The position numbers were made by a program, and so were the translations under genes. The notes below the pieces were generated by a model. That model saw only the letters and a list, made by a program, of their open reading frames with translations, did no database searches and was not told where the DNA came from. This document shows positions 16,491 to 25,275 of a stretch of DNA of 55,641 nucleotides, one piece after another. The stretch's first letter is position 1. Each line of letters opens with the position of its first letter. The stretch is from Flavobacterium sp. FEMGT703F (lineage in GTDB: Bacteria > Bacteroidota > Bacteroidia > Flavobacteriales > Flavobacteriaceae): positions 1 through 55,641 of the forward strand of contig PGCN01000015.1 of the NCBI GenBank assembly GCA_002786385.1, read 5' to 3'.

Positions 16491-17831
16491 TTACTTCAGT
16501 AAATCAATGATTTTGTTTTCGACTTCCTCGCTATTCCAAATGGTTTCAATATTCGGCATTTGCATCACTTGTTCCATGATTTGATTTTGGAAATCACCTA
16601 TGGCCAAAGCTTCGGAATAGGGCTGCAAACTAAAGGTAACGCGACTGTAAAGCGGCATCCATTTGTCGGGATGTTTGTCGGAGAACCATTTTTCTATTTT
16701 CTTTTGCAATAAAAACTTTTCATCGGCGGTTTTGGTGCTCATCTCGATGAAATTGCGCAGCGACAATTCGGCTATAGCATCGGCATTAGGTTTGCGCGAT
16801 TTTTGATATTCGGCGAAAATGGTTTCCCAATCGTCTCCATATTTTGTCATCATTTCACTCAGAACCGTAATGTCTTCAAAACCGGCATTCATTCCGTGAC
16901 CATAGAATGGAACAATAGCGTGAGAAGCATCGCCAATCAAGGCTACTTTATCTTCAAACGTCCAAGGATAACACTTCATAATCGCCAAATAACTGGTGGG
17001 ATTTTTAAAGAAATCTCGAACCAAATCGGGAATCACTGCTGCGGTATCCGGGAAATAATTGGCGAAGAAAGCCACCAAAGCAGCTTCATCTTTTAATTGC
17101 TCAAACGAATTTTCGCCTTCAAATGGCATAAACAACGTACAAGTAAAACTGCCGTCTAAATTGGCCAAAGCCATTAACATAAAATTCCCTCGAGGCCAAA
17201 TGTGTAAAGAGTTTTGGTCTATTTTATGTGTCCCATCGGGATTGGCCGGGATGTGCAACTCCTTGTACCCAATTTTCATGAACTCTTGCGAGTAGTCAAA
17301 CATACTTTGGCGTTGCATGCGATGGCGAATTCTGGAAAAAGCACCATCGGCGCCAAATACTTTATCATATTGCAATTCTGTCCACTCGCCTCTTTCGGTT
17401 TCCCCAATGTGAAGCGTAGCTGTAGCTAAAGTTACGTCCCAAATCTTGTGCTCGAAGAAAAACACCACACCTTCCGCTTCTGCCAAATCTATCATTCTTC
17501 GGTTTAAAACACCACGCGATAATGAAAAAATAGCTTCGCCGTCTTTGCCGTAATATTGGTAATTGAGTTTGCCGTCTTTGAGGTGAATCGCTCTTTTATC
17601 CACCGGAATCCCGATTTTCCGAATCTCATCATCTAAACCCACATCCGCCATGGCTTTCCAACCGCGATTGGACATCACCAAATTAATAGAACGTCCTGAA
17701 AACTCGACCGTTCTAATATCCGGACTTCTATCAAAAACATGTACGGTATGTCCTTGTCTTTTAAGATAAATTGCCAATAAAGTACCAACTAAACCGGAAC
17801 CTACTACAGCAATTTTTTGTGGAGTTTGCAT
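16491..17831 (-). CDS. kmo: Kynurenine 3-monooxygenase
   Basis: An FAD-dependent hydroxylase that converts kynurenine to 3-hydroxykynurenine in the route from tryptophan to NAD. The N-terminal FAD-binding fold has GSGLVGTLLA (GxGxxG from residue 11). The family blocks VEFSGRSINLVMSNRGW, FMKIGYKELHIP, LHIWPRGNFMLMAL, and the second FAD motif ALIGDASHAIVPFYGHGMNAGFED are all present. The length of 446 residues is normal. Kynureninase, the next enzyme of the path, is encoded 7 kb away at 25276-26562 on the same strand but not in the same operon. Confidence 0.95.
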   Translation of the reverse strand: MQTPQKIAVVGSGLVGTLLAIYLKRQGHTVHVFDRSPDIRTVEFSGRSINLVMSNRGWKAMADVGLDDEIRKIGIPVDKRAIHLKDGKLNYQYYGKDGEAIFSLSRGVLNRRMIDLAEAEGVVFFFEHKIWDVTLATATLHIGETERGEWTELQYDKVFGADGAFSRIRHRMQRQSMFDYSQEFMKIGYKELHIPANPDGTHKIDQNSLHIWPRGNFMLMALANLDGSFTCTLFMPFEGENSFEQLKDEAALVAFFANYFPDTAAVIPDLVRDFFKNPTSYLAIMKCYPWTFEDKVALIGDASHAIVPFYGHGMNAGFEDITVLSEMMTKYGDDWETIFAEYQKSRKPNADAIAELSLRNFIEMSTKTADEKFLLQKKIEKWFSDKHPDKWMPLYSRVTFSLQPYSEALAIGDFQNQIMEQVMQMPNIETIWNSEEVENKIIDLLK

Positions 17832-17853
17832 GAAATCTTGAAAAAAAGTTAGG

Positions 17854-17861
17854 CAAAATTA
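17854..17861 (-). promoter_or_regulatory. -7 element for kmo
   Basis: Minus-strand TAATTTTG is an exact TAnnTTTG match 23 bases before the kmo start. A TTTTA stretch about 20 bases further upstream may serve as -33. Confidence 0.55.
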
Positions 17862-17956
17862 CTGAAATATTACGGAAGTAAAACCCAGAAACCTTATTTA
17901 TTTGGTCAAAATCATAAAATTTGTTTAATTATTTTTTATTTTAGTTAAACAAAAAT

Positions 17957-17964
17957 TACCTTTG
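17957..17964 (+). promoter_or_regulatory. -7 element for the light-repair operon
   Basis: Plus-strand TACCTTTG is an exact TAnnTTTG match, 13 bases before the flavin reductase start, so the 5' untranslated leader would be very short. Confidence 0.6.
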
Positions 17965-17977
17965 AAAGAAAAAAAAC

Positions 17978-18625
17978 ATGAAAAAAATTAAGTGTTCCGA
18001 ATGGGATTCGCTTTCCAAAATACACCGGCTGAACCTAATTAACAGTTGCACCGGTTATAAATCGGCCAACCTCATCGGAACCAAATCGCCAAATGGAATT
18101 CCTAATGTAGCTGTTTTTTCCAGTGTAACCCATTTGGGCAGCAGTCCGGCTTTGTTGGGATTTATCTTGCGTCCGAATGTAGTGCCCAGAAACACTTACA
18201 ACAACCTCAAAGCGACCGGTTACTTTACAGTCAATCATATCGCTCAAAACATGATTGCCCAAGCCCACCAAACATCCGCGAGCTTTGATGCTGAAATTTC
18301 AGAGTTTGAAATGGTGAATTTGGAACAAGAATACTTGTCTGACATTGATGTGCCGTTTGTAAAAGACAGTCCGGTTAAATTGTTGTGTCGCTACTTAAAC
18401 GAATACGAAATTGTGGAAAACAACACCATACACATCATAGCGGCCATTGAAGAAATTCATTTTCGAGACGAAATGTTACATAACGATTATTGGCTGCAAC
18501 TCGACCAAGGAGAAGTAGTAGCTGTAAACGGATTAGACGGCTACTGTTTGCCTAAAATTGTGGACCGATTTGACTATGCGCGTCCGAACACACCAACCAA
18601 ATCCATCTTAAAAAATGGCACATAA
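17978..18625 (+). CDS. Flavin reductase-like (FMN-binding) protein
   Basis: A 215-residue protein of the flavin reductase-like / DIM6-NTAB split-barrel family. FMN-binding features are [36 protein letters not shown] and [17 protein letters not shown]. It is the first gene of a tight cluster: the DUF2256 gene overlaps its end by 11 bases and photolyases follow. It may reduce free flavin or bind FMN itself. A role in keeping photolyase flavin reduced is suggested only by the gene order. Confidence 0.88.
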   Translation: MKKIKCSEWDSLSKIHRLNLINSCTGYKSANLIGTKSPNGIPNVAVFSSVTHLGSSPALLGFILRPNVVPRNTYNNLKATGYFTVNHIAQNMIAQAHQTSASFDAEISEFEMVNLEQEYLSDIDVPFVKDSPVKLLCRYLNEYEIVENNTIHIIAAIEEIHFRDEMLHNDYWLQLDQGEVVAVNGLDGYCLPKIVDRFDYARPNTPTKSILKNGT

Positions 18626-18758
18626 AAAAGTGAACTTGCCCGAAAAAATTTGCAAAAGCTGCGGATTGCCTTTCAGTTGGCGCAAAAAATGGGAGAAAAA
18701 TTGGAATTATGTACTTTATTGTAGTGACCGATGCAGAAAAAACAAAAAACAAGCTTAG
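18615..18758 (+). CDS. DUF2256 small zinc-finger-like protein
   Basis: A 47-residue protein found by reading the overlap of two larger genes. Its core, [21 protein letters not shown] and then [10 protein letters not shown], has two CxxC-like pairs and the WRKKWEKxWxxVxYCSxRCR signature of DUF2256. The start at 18615 overlaps the flavin reductase end by 11 bases and its stop overlaps the CRY-DASH start by 28 bases, so all are translationally linked. DUF2256 proteins are often encoded beside cryptochromes; their function is unknown. Probably binds one zinc ion. Confidence 0.92.
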   Translation: MAHKKVNLPEKICKSCGLPFSWRKKWEKNWNYVLYCSDRCRKNKKQA

Positions 18759-20038
18759 TTTGGTTTCGTAATGATTTACGGGTGAACGACCAAACGGCTT
18801 TATACCAAGCCGTAAAAGAAAGTGAACAAGTCATCGCCTTGTATTGCTTCGACCCGAGGCATTTTGCCGAAACCGAATATGGTTTTAAGAAAACAGAAAA
18901 GTTCAGGGCTAAATTTCTGATGGAAACGATACAGGAATTGAGGCACAATTTACAGCAACAGCAAATCAGTTTATTGGTCTATTTGGAAAAACCGGAAGTA
19001 ACAATTCCGAAACTGATTACAGACTATAATATCGAAGCTATTTATCTTCAAAAAGAATGGACGTCAGAAGAAACAGCTGTAACTGATGCGTTGAAAAGCG
19101 CACTGAAAAACATCACTTGGCAGGAAACCTATGACCAGTTTTTATTCCATCCCGAGGACATTCCGTACACCGAATTCAAAAAAATCCCCGAAGTTTTTAC
19201 CGAATTCCGCAAACAATGTGAAAAAACGGTACGCGTAAAAAGTCGTTTGGAAACGCCAAAACTTCCCGATTCGAATTTAGTAGAAAACACCACTGTAATT
19301 CCTTCACTAACCGATTTAGGATACGAAGTGTTTGAAACACCTCCGAAAACCGCTTTCCCTTTTCAGGGCGGCGAAAACCAAGCACTTGCTCGTATTGAGG
19401 CATACTTTTGGGAAACCAAAAAACTATCGGTATACAAAAAAACACGCAATGGTTTGGTGGGTAAAGATTACAGCTCCAAACTTTCAGCTTGGTTGGCCAA
19501 CGGCAGTATTTCGGCACGAACCATTTATTGGGAAGTGAAACGTTACGAAAAAGAAATCGGCGCCAATGAAGATACCTATTGGTTGATTTTCGAACTCATT
19601 TGGCGCGATTATTTCAAATACATTTCGCTCAAACACGGCAACAAAATTTTCCAATTACAAGGCATTTTAGGAAAAAATTACGACTGGAAATTTCACCCGA
19701 AAGCCTTCCAACAGTGGACCAACGGACAAACCAAAGAACCTTTTGTAAACGCCAACATGATTGAACTCCAACAAACCGGTTGGATGAGTAATCGCGGACG
19801 GCAAAACGTGGCCAGTTTTTGGGCCAAAGAATGGGAACAAGATTGGCGCATAGCCGCTGCTTATTTTGAAAGTATGCTAATTGATTATGATGTGCATTCC
19901 AATTACGGGAATTGGATCTACAACTCGGGCGTTGGCAATGATCCGCGTGACCGAAAATTCAACATCAAACGCCAAGCGGAAATGTACGACAGTAATGGTG
20001 CCTTTCAAAAACTTTGGTTACAAACAAGTCTATTTTAA
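18731..20038 (+). CDS. DASH-family cryptochrome
   Basis: A 435-residue photolyase/cryptochrome of the CRY-DASH class, which repairs pyrimidine dimers mainly in single-stranded DNA using FAD and, in many members, a folate antenna. The N-terminal alpha/beta domain starts [16 protein letters not shown]-binding features are [53 protein letters not shown], and [22 protein letters not shown]. It ends soon after AFQKLWLQ, so it lacks the longer tail of plant members but this is normal for Bacteroidetes. The stop codon directly abuts the next photolyase start. Confidence 0.95.
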   Translation: MQKKQKTSLVWFRNDLRVNDQTALYQAVKESEQVIALYCFDPRHFAETEYGFKKTEKFRAKFLMETIQELRHNLQQQQISLLVYLEKPEVTIPKLITDYNIEAIYLQKEWTSEETAVTDALKSALKNITWQETYDQFLFHPEDIPYTEFKKIPEVFTEFRKQCEKTVRVKSRLETPKLPDSNLVENTTVIPSLTDLGYEVFETPPKTAFPFQGGENQALARIEAYFWETKKLSVYKKTRNGLVGKDYSSKLSAWLANGSISARTIYWEVKRYEKEIGANEDTYWLIFELIWRDYFKYISLKHGNKIFQLQGILGKNYDWKFHPKAFQQWTNGQTKEPFVNANMIELQQTGWMSNRGRQNVASFWAKEWEQDWRIAAAYFESMLIDYDVHSNYGNWIYNSGVGNDPRDRKFNIKRQAEMYDSNGAFQKLWLQTSLF

Positions 20039-21571
20039 ATGAAAACACTCCGACTGATTTTAGGCGACCAATTAAACTCGAATCATTCTTGGTTCCAAAC
20101 TAAAGATGACACTGTCTTGTATTTAATGGCGGAAGTCCGTCAGGAAACCGATTACGTAAAACACCATATTCAAAAAGTTACTGCCTTCTTTTTGGCGATG
20201 CGGAACTTTGCAGATAATCTGCAGCAAAACGGACATCAGGTGCGCTATTATAAAATCTCGGACACCGATAATTTACACGATTTTGAAAAGGTAATCCAAC
20301 GCGAAATTGCAAGGCTGAACATCACGCATTTTGAGTACCAGCTCCCGGATGAATACCGTTTGGACGAACAATTAAAAAGAATTTGTCAAACTATAGGAAT
20401 CTCTTCAATAGCATGTGACACGGAACATTTTTACACCGAAAGAACCGAGTTGGGTCGGTTTTTCCAAGGCAAGAAACAACTGTTAATGGAAAGCTTCTAC
20501 CGCATGATGCGCAAGAAACACCAAGTGCTGATGGTAGGCGATCAACCGCTGGGCAACCAATGGAATTTTGACCACGACAACCGCAAAAAATACAAGGGAG
20601 AAGTTCCGGTTCCAAAAGCCAAAGCATTTTCAAAAACAGTAGCTGATGTTGTAGCTGAAATCCAAAAGGCCGGTGTGATTACCTTTGGAACTATCGACAC
20701 TCATAACTTTGTTTGGCCGACGTCCAGAGCCGAATGTTTGGAACAATTGCAGTATTTCTGTCATGAATTATTGCCGCATTTCGGTACCTATGAAGATGCC
20801 ATGCACACTACCGAGCCACATCTGTTTCACTCGCGTTTGTCTTTTGCATTGAACTCAAAAATGCTTTCTCCAAAAGAAGTCATCGATACGGTTGTACAGC
20901 ATTATTATCAAAATCAGGAGCGAATTACGGTGGCGCAAGTGGAAGGCTTTGTGCGCCAGATTTTGGGTTGGCGCGAGTATGTACGCGGGATTTACTGGAA
21001 AGAAATGCCGCATTATGCTCAAATGAACGCTTTAGAAAACCACGAACCTTTGCCTGATATGTATTGGACGGGAAAAACCAAAATGAATTGCATGCACCAA
21101 GCGCTACGTCAGAGTTTGAACGACGCTTACGCGCATCACATTCAGCGATTAATGGTGATTGGTAATTTTTCCCTACTTACCCAACGCCATCCCGATGCCG
21201 TTGACGCTTGGTATTTGGGCGTATATATCGATGCCATTGAATGGGTAGAATTGCCCAATACTCGAGGGATGAGTCAGTATGCCGATGGTGGCATTTTGGC
21301 AACCAAACCTTATGTGTCTTCCGGAAGTTACATCCAAAAAATGAGTAACTATTGTGATTCCTGTCATTATAAGGTAAAAGACAAATTCGGCGACAACGCC
21401 TGTCCATTCAACAGTTTGTATTGGAATTTTTTAGACGACAAAAAAGCGCATTTTCAAAACAACCAACGCATGGCGATGATGCTAAGTTTGTTGCAAAAAA
21501 TGAAGCCCGAAGAGTTATTCCAACACAAACAGCGCGCGGCTCAAATCATCGAAAATCCGGATGCGTTTTAG
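20039..21571 (+). CDS. Iron-sulfur bacterial photolyase/cryptochrome (FeS-BCP, PhrB-like)
   Basis: A 510-residue member of the prokaryotic (6-4) photolyase group that carries a [4Fe-4S] cluster. The N-terminus LRLILGDQLN is diagnostic. The four cluster cysteines are C351, C439, C442 and C455 (CDSCHYKVKDKFGDNAC), one off in numbering from Agrobacterium PhrB. Motifs QILGWREYVRGIYW and HHIQRLMVIGNFSLL are intact. It starts at the base after the CRY-DASH stop, so the two photolyases are cotranscribed. Its stop codon overlaps the stop codon of the convergent penicillin acylase gene. Confidence 0.95.
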   Translation: MKTLRLILGDQLNSNHSWFQTKDDTVLYLMAEVRQETDYVKHHIQKVTAFFLAMRNFADNLQQNGHQVRYYKISDTDNLHDFEKVIQREIARLNITHFEYQLPDEYRLDEQLKRICQTIGISSIACDTEHFYTERTELGRFFQGKKQLLMESFYRMMRKKHQVLMVGDQPLGNQWNFDHDNRKKYKGEVPVPKAKAFSKTVADVVAEIQKAGVITFGTIDTHNFVWPTSRAECLEQLQYFCHELLPHFGTYEDAMHTTEPHLFHSRLSFALNSKMLSPKEVIDTVVQHYYQNQERITVAQVEGFVRQILGWREYVRGIYWKEMPHYAQMNALENHEPLPDMYWTGKTKMNCMHQALRQSLNDAYAHHIQRLMVIGNFSLLTQRHPDAVDAWYLGVYIDAIEWVELPNTRGMSQYADGGILATKPYVSSGSYIQKMSNYCDSCHYKVKDKFGDNACPFNSLYWNFLDDKKAHFQNNQRMAMMLSLLQKMKPEELFQHKQRAAQIIENPDAF

Positions 21572-23955
21572 CTTTTAGGTCGGAAAACAACTTTAGTAGA
21601 AGATGATTCAATCTCCTTTTTATTCAACTTCATTTTTCTGAATTTACCGTTGACAAACAGTTCCGATTGGTCACTGTAATGTTTACTCATCGGATTACCG
21701 CTTTGGCCGGTGGGCAACACACTCCAACTGTTTTCGACATCTGAAAAATCGACGATGCGTCTGGTTGACGGTCCGCCTTTGATTGGAAGAATCGCATCAT
21801 CGGTATAGATAAACAATTGGTTGTTGATGACTTCATTCGTACCGGATATCGGAAACGGCCCCACATTGAAAAAACTACTGAACAATTTTACTTTCCCTAT
21901 CGGATGTTGGAAGGTCACTTGGTGTACTTTGCTCCACTGCCATTGCGAAACATCATTGCCTAATTGGGTTTCCAAAGAAGCTACAGCTTGTTTAAACGAT
22001 TGGGTTAGGATTTCTGATTGGGTTTCTTTTTTGTCTTTGGTAGCCACATTATCCCACCAAGGCGAAGTGGCATTTGCTGTTTGGTTTTCTATCATTTGTT
22101 TGACAATATGCGTGCTGAGTAACAACTTAAAGTTCTCTTCTCCAAATTCATCTTCCAAAGTGGCTTTCAAATAATGATAAAACCATTTGTTGTAAATCGT
22201 TGGCGCGATGTCTTTCAATTCATGTGTGGCTTTCCAGGATTGCAATACCGATAATGCCTGTTTTTCGTTGGCTGTGAAATCTTGGATTTGCAACGGTCGA
22301 GTCATATTACCCACTATGGTTTGAGCGGTTGCCGAAGTGTTATCGACGATCATTTTGGAAACGTCTTCTTTGGTCCAATTATTTTTGACTTTTAGCAAAC
22401 CGTCGATTCGCACGGCGCGATCTTTGGGCAAATAGTAACCCGGATACAAATAGCCGTTGATAGGCGAAGGTTGGTTGTTCGAACTGTACACATAATGCCA
22501 CGGCGGATTGATTGCTTGCGGATTTTGAGCAAACGGCAACCATTCTTTTTGGTCGTCAGTTCCGTTAGTGCCATTTAAGATGAAATTACCATTAACGGTT
22601 TTGGGCAATTTATAGAGTTTACCCGAAGTAATCCAGGCGATATTGCCTTTGGCGTCGCCGTACATTACGTTCAATCCCGGCGCGTGAATGAGTTCAATAC
22701 TGTTGTGAAAATGCTCCAAATTCTCCGAATGTGACAAGGCGTAAACCGCTTCTAAAATTCGGTTTTTTTGCTGGGTGTAAATCCATGACATGGCCACGGA
22801 TTTATCGCTTTGCAAACCGTCCAACAAACCGTTGACAATAGGTCCGTGTTGGCTGGTTTTTATGTTCAGCTTCACTTCAGCACTGTCTTTGACTTTAATG
22901 ATTTTTTGTTGATAGGTATAATTTTTATAACCATCCGGCGTTTTGTATTGCTTGGCGTCATTTGGATTTTCTTCTTCGGCAAAGAAATCGACATCGTCAT
23001 TTTCAAACATGGTTAAGCCATAGGCATAATCGTGATTGTGACCTAAAAGCGGAAATGGCGTTCCGGCGATATAATAACCATAGATTTCGTAATCGGGACA
23101 AACAATGTGCGCTTCGTACCAAGTTCCGGGTTGGGCATACATGATGTGCGGATCATTGGCTAAAATCACTTTGCCGTTTTTGGTTTTTTCGGCACCAATT
23201 ACCCAACTGTTACTGCCGATAAAAGCCGGTACCGGAGAAGCTTCAAGCAAATTGGCCACGGATTTGGAGATTTCGCTGTATTCCTTATATTTCCCTTGAA
23301 ATGATTGTAATTGTTGGGTTCCGAGATCGCCATTAATCCCAAAATCTTTTAAATAATCCATACCAAAACGGTCACGGATATCGGTCATCAAAGGATCGGT
23401 TTTTTGCGCCATCGCAAAACTAAACGACATGAAACCGAATACATTGTAAACGTCTTTCAACGTAAATTTTTCTTGTTTGATTCCCAACAGTTGAATCTCT
23501 ACCGGAGTCGTTCCGTTATCGATATACTGATTGATACCATCCAAATAAGCTTGCGCTAAAATATATGTCTGCGATTTTATATCCAATTGAGCTACCGCTT
23601 TAGCCGAATTCTCATCAATTCCGATACCGGCAAAGAACTTGTCGGTTTTGAGAGCCGCACCACCAAAAATCTCAGCCAATCGTCCAGGAGCAATTCGGCG
23701 CATGAGTTCCATTTGCCACAAACGATCTTGCGCATGCACATAACCCAAAGTGGTCATCGCATCTTTTTGGTTGTCGGCATAAATATGCGGCACACCATAG
23801 TCGTCATAGTAAACCGTAGTTTCATTGGCTAAATTTTGGAGTTGGTACTCGCCTTCATAACTCGGCTTGGTGTATTGCAAATAGGCGGCTCCGATAATGA
23901 CAATTAAAACAACGACAACAAATAGGGCCAGTAGGATTTTCTTAATGCGTTTCAT
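21568..23955 (-). CDS. Penicillin acylase family N-terminal-nucleophile hydrolase
   Basis: A 795-residue Ntn-hydrolase precursor. An N-terminal hydrophobic segment (about 5-26) acts as signal or anchor. The alpha-chain part includes YYDDYGVPHIYADNQKDAMTTLGYVHAQDRLWQMELMRR. The autocatalytic cleavage site is G247/S248 in IGSNSWVIGAEKT, making Ser248 the nucleophile of the beta chain. NDPHIMYAQPGTWYEAHI and the late PIKGGPSTRRIVDFSD are typical. Members cleave acyl amides, including beta-lactams and acyl-homoserine lactones; the natural substrate here is unknown. The gene stands alone. Confidence 0.92.
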   Translation of the reverse strand: MKRIKKILLALFVVVVLIVIIGAAYLQYTKPSYEGEYQLQNLANETTVYYDDYGVPHIYADNQKDAMTTLGYVHAQDRLWQMELMRRIAPGRLAEIFGGAALKTDKFFAGIGIDENSAKAVAQLDIKSQTYILAQAYLDGINQYIDNGTTPVEIQLLGIKQEKFTLKDVYNVFGFMSFSFAMAQKTDPLMTDIRDRFGMDYLKDFGINGDLGTQQLQSFQGKYKEYSEISKSVANLLEASPVPAFIGSNSWVIGAEKTKNGKVILANDPHIMYAQPGTWYEAHIVCPDYEIYGYYIAGTPFPLLGHNHDYAYGLTMFENDDVDFFAEEENPNDAKQYKTPDGYKNYTYQQKIIKVKDSAEVKLNIKTSQHGPIVNGLLDGLQSDKSVAMSWIYTQQKNRILEAVYALSHSENLEHFHNSIELIHAPGLNVMYGDAKGNIAWITSGKLYKLPKTVNGNFILNGTNGTDDQKEWLPFAQNPQAINPPWHYVYSSNNQPSPINGYLYPGYYLPKDRAVRIDGLLKVKNNWTKEDVSKMIVDNTSATAQTIVGNMTRPLQIQDFTANEKQALSVLQSWKATHELKDIAPTIYNKWFYHYLKATLEDEFGEENFKLLLSTHIVKQMIENQTANATSPWWDNVATKDKKETQSEILTQSFKQAVASLETQLGNDVSQWQWSKVHQVTFQHPIGKVKLFSSFFNVGPFPISGTNEVINNQLFIYTDDAILPIKGGPSTRRIVDFSDVENSWSVLPTGQSGNPMSKHYSDQSELFVNGKFRKMKLNKKEIESSSTKVVFRPKS

Positions 23956-23996
23956 AGGAAAGGGATTGAATACTCAAATATAAGGAATTGGAAGGC

Positions 23997-24024
23997 ACGA
24001 AGTACGAAGTGAGCAGTACGAAGT
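23997..24024. repeat. Heptanucleotide array ACGAAGT
   Basis: Four 7-base units: ACGAAGT, ACGAAGT, GAGCAGT, ACGAAGT. It lies between the penicillin acylase start and the arginase-family terminator, with the same 7-base period as the TTGCGGG arrays elsewhere in the window. Confidence 0.85.
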
Positions 24025-24046
24025 TTGGAAATTTATACGAAAAAGA

Positions 24047-24070
24047 AACCCTCTCGTTAGCGAAAGGGTT
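24047..24070 (-). terminator. Intrinsic terminator after the arginase-family gene
   Basis: The arms AACCCTCTCG and CGAAAGGGTT pair with one mismatch around TTAG. Read on the minus strand the stem is followed by a T-rich stretch (TTTCTTTTTC). It lies 10 bases past the stop codon. Confidence 0.8.
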
Positions 24071-24080
24071 ATTGTTGAAT

Positions 24081-25169
24081 TTATTGTCTTTGGAAGTTGA
24101 TTTTTTGGCCAACTTGCAATCCGTTGTTTTTGGCTAAGACACCACACATGTGAAATAACATTCGGGCACCTACATTGCCGTCCCAATCGTCGGTTTCACC
24201 CGGAGCAACTTCTACCAGATCGAAGCCGATAATTTCTTTACCGCTTTCGGCTAATTTATTGAACAAATACGTGGCTTGTTCAAACGAAAATCCGCCCGGA
24301 ACCGGTGTTCCTGTATTGGGACAATACCATGGATACATGCCATCAATATCAAAACTGATGCATACTTTTTGCGGCAAGGAAGCAATAATAGCATCACATT
24401 GTTCTGCCCAAGTTTTACCTTCGAAGGATTCCTTTTTTAAATCGGCGTCCGTATTCACCAATACGCGACCGTTAGCTTTTTTAACTACCTCAACTTCTTG
24501 TTCACAGAAATCGCGAATCCCCACTTGCACTAATTTAGAAATCTGCGGAATTTGCAACGCATTGTACATGATAGAAGCATGAGAATAAGTAAATCCTTCG
24601 TAAGCAATTCGCAAGTCCATGTGCGCATCCAAATGCAGGATTCCAAAATTGTCATGAACCGATGCCAAAGCTTCGTAATAGCCCAGCGGTGTGGAATGAT
24701 CTCCACCCAAAAGGACTACTTTTTTACCTTGTTGCATCCAGTGTAATACACGGTCTTTGACTTCTGTGTGCAACTCGCGACACACTTTGTTGATTTTATC
24801 CAAATCAGCTTGGAGTGCGGGATAATTTTCTACAGCTTCACCGCTTTCCAACAACTCGATAATCGGTTGTGCTAAATCTTTGTATTTCTCGGAATTCTTT
24901 TTCCAATGTGCAGGCGCTTCGTCAAGATAAATTCCAAGTTTCCACAATTCCGGAAAGTCTTGGTGGTTCAAATCGACTTGAAAAGAAGCGTCTAATACCG
25001 CATCCGGACCTTCCGAAGCACCGGCACCGTAGCTTACGGTTACTTCCCATGGCACAGGAATTACAATAATCTCACTTTGTTCGGCTGAAAAGGGCAATCC
25101 AAATACGGTAGCATCGGCTAAACCGGGTTGCGAAGGATCGAAATTGGCTATGATTTGTTGTTTTGTCAT
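24081..25169 (-). CDS. Arginase/agmatinase/formimidoylglutamase family enzyme
   Basis: A 362-residue ureohydrolase. All six metal ligands of the dinuclear manganese site are in place: His158 (GGDHS), Asp181/His183/Asp185 (LDAHMD) and Asp274/Asp276 (SFDIDG). The closing TGTPVPGGFSFEQA is typical. The DIDGMYPWYCPN form replaces the more usual DxDxxDP. The N-terminal 140 residues contain an insertion around 70-130 relative to short agmatinases. Substrate (arginine, agmatine or formimidoylglutamate) cannot be decided; Bacteroidetes annotations vary between these. Confidence 0.88.
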   Translation of the reverse strand: MTKQQIIANFDPSQPGLADATVFGLPFSAEQSEIIVIPVPWEVTVSYGAGASEGPDAVLDASFQVDLNHQDFPELWKLGIYLDEAPAHWKKNSEKYKDLAQPIIELLESGEAVENYPALQADLDKINKVCRELHTEVKDRVLHWMQQGKKVVLLGGDHSTPLGYYEALASVHDNFGILHLDAHMDLRIAYEGFTYSHASIMYNALQIPQISKLVQVGIRDFCEQEVEVVKKANGRVLVNTDADLKKESFEGKTWAEQCDAIIASLPQKVCISFDIDGMYPWYCPNTGTPVPGGFSFEQATYLFNKLAESGKEIIGFDLVEVAPGETDDWDGNVGARMLFHMCGVLAKNNGLQVGQKINFQRQ

Positions 25170-25183
25170 GTTTGATTGCTTTT

Positions 25184-25259
25184 TGTCATTTCGAGGAACG
25201 AGAAATCACATAATTGTTGTTATGAATGTTATGCGATTCCTCCTTTGTCGGAATGACAA
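25184..25259. repeat. Intergenic inverted repeat, TTGTCATTTCGAGG type
   Basis: An imperfect palindrome: TTGTCATTTCGAGGAACGAG at one end and CCTCCTTTGTCGGAATGACAA at the other (shortened here), with CACATAA/TTATG arms inside. Its ends are close complements. It fills most of the gap between the kynureninase and arginase-family genes. The look is that of a small dispersed palindromic repeat; only one copy is in this window. Confidence 0.7.
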
Positions 25260-25275
25260 TCATTAAATATTCCTT

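Noticed and set aside
18731..20038. CRY-DASH thought to be truncated at its C-terminus
   Set aside because: All FAD-binding motifs are complete and the short tail is usual for this phylum; the stop is followed directly by the next gene.
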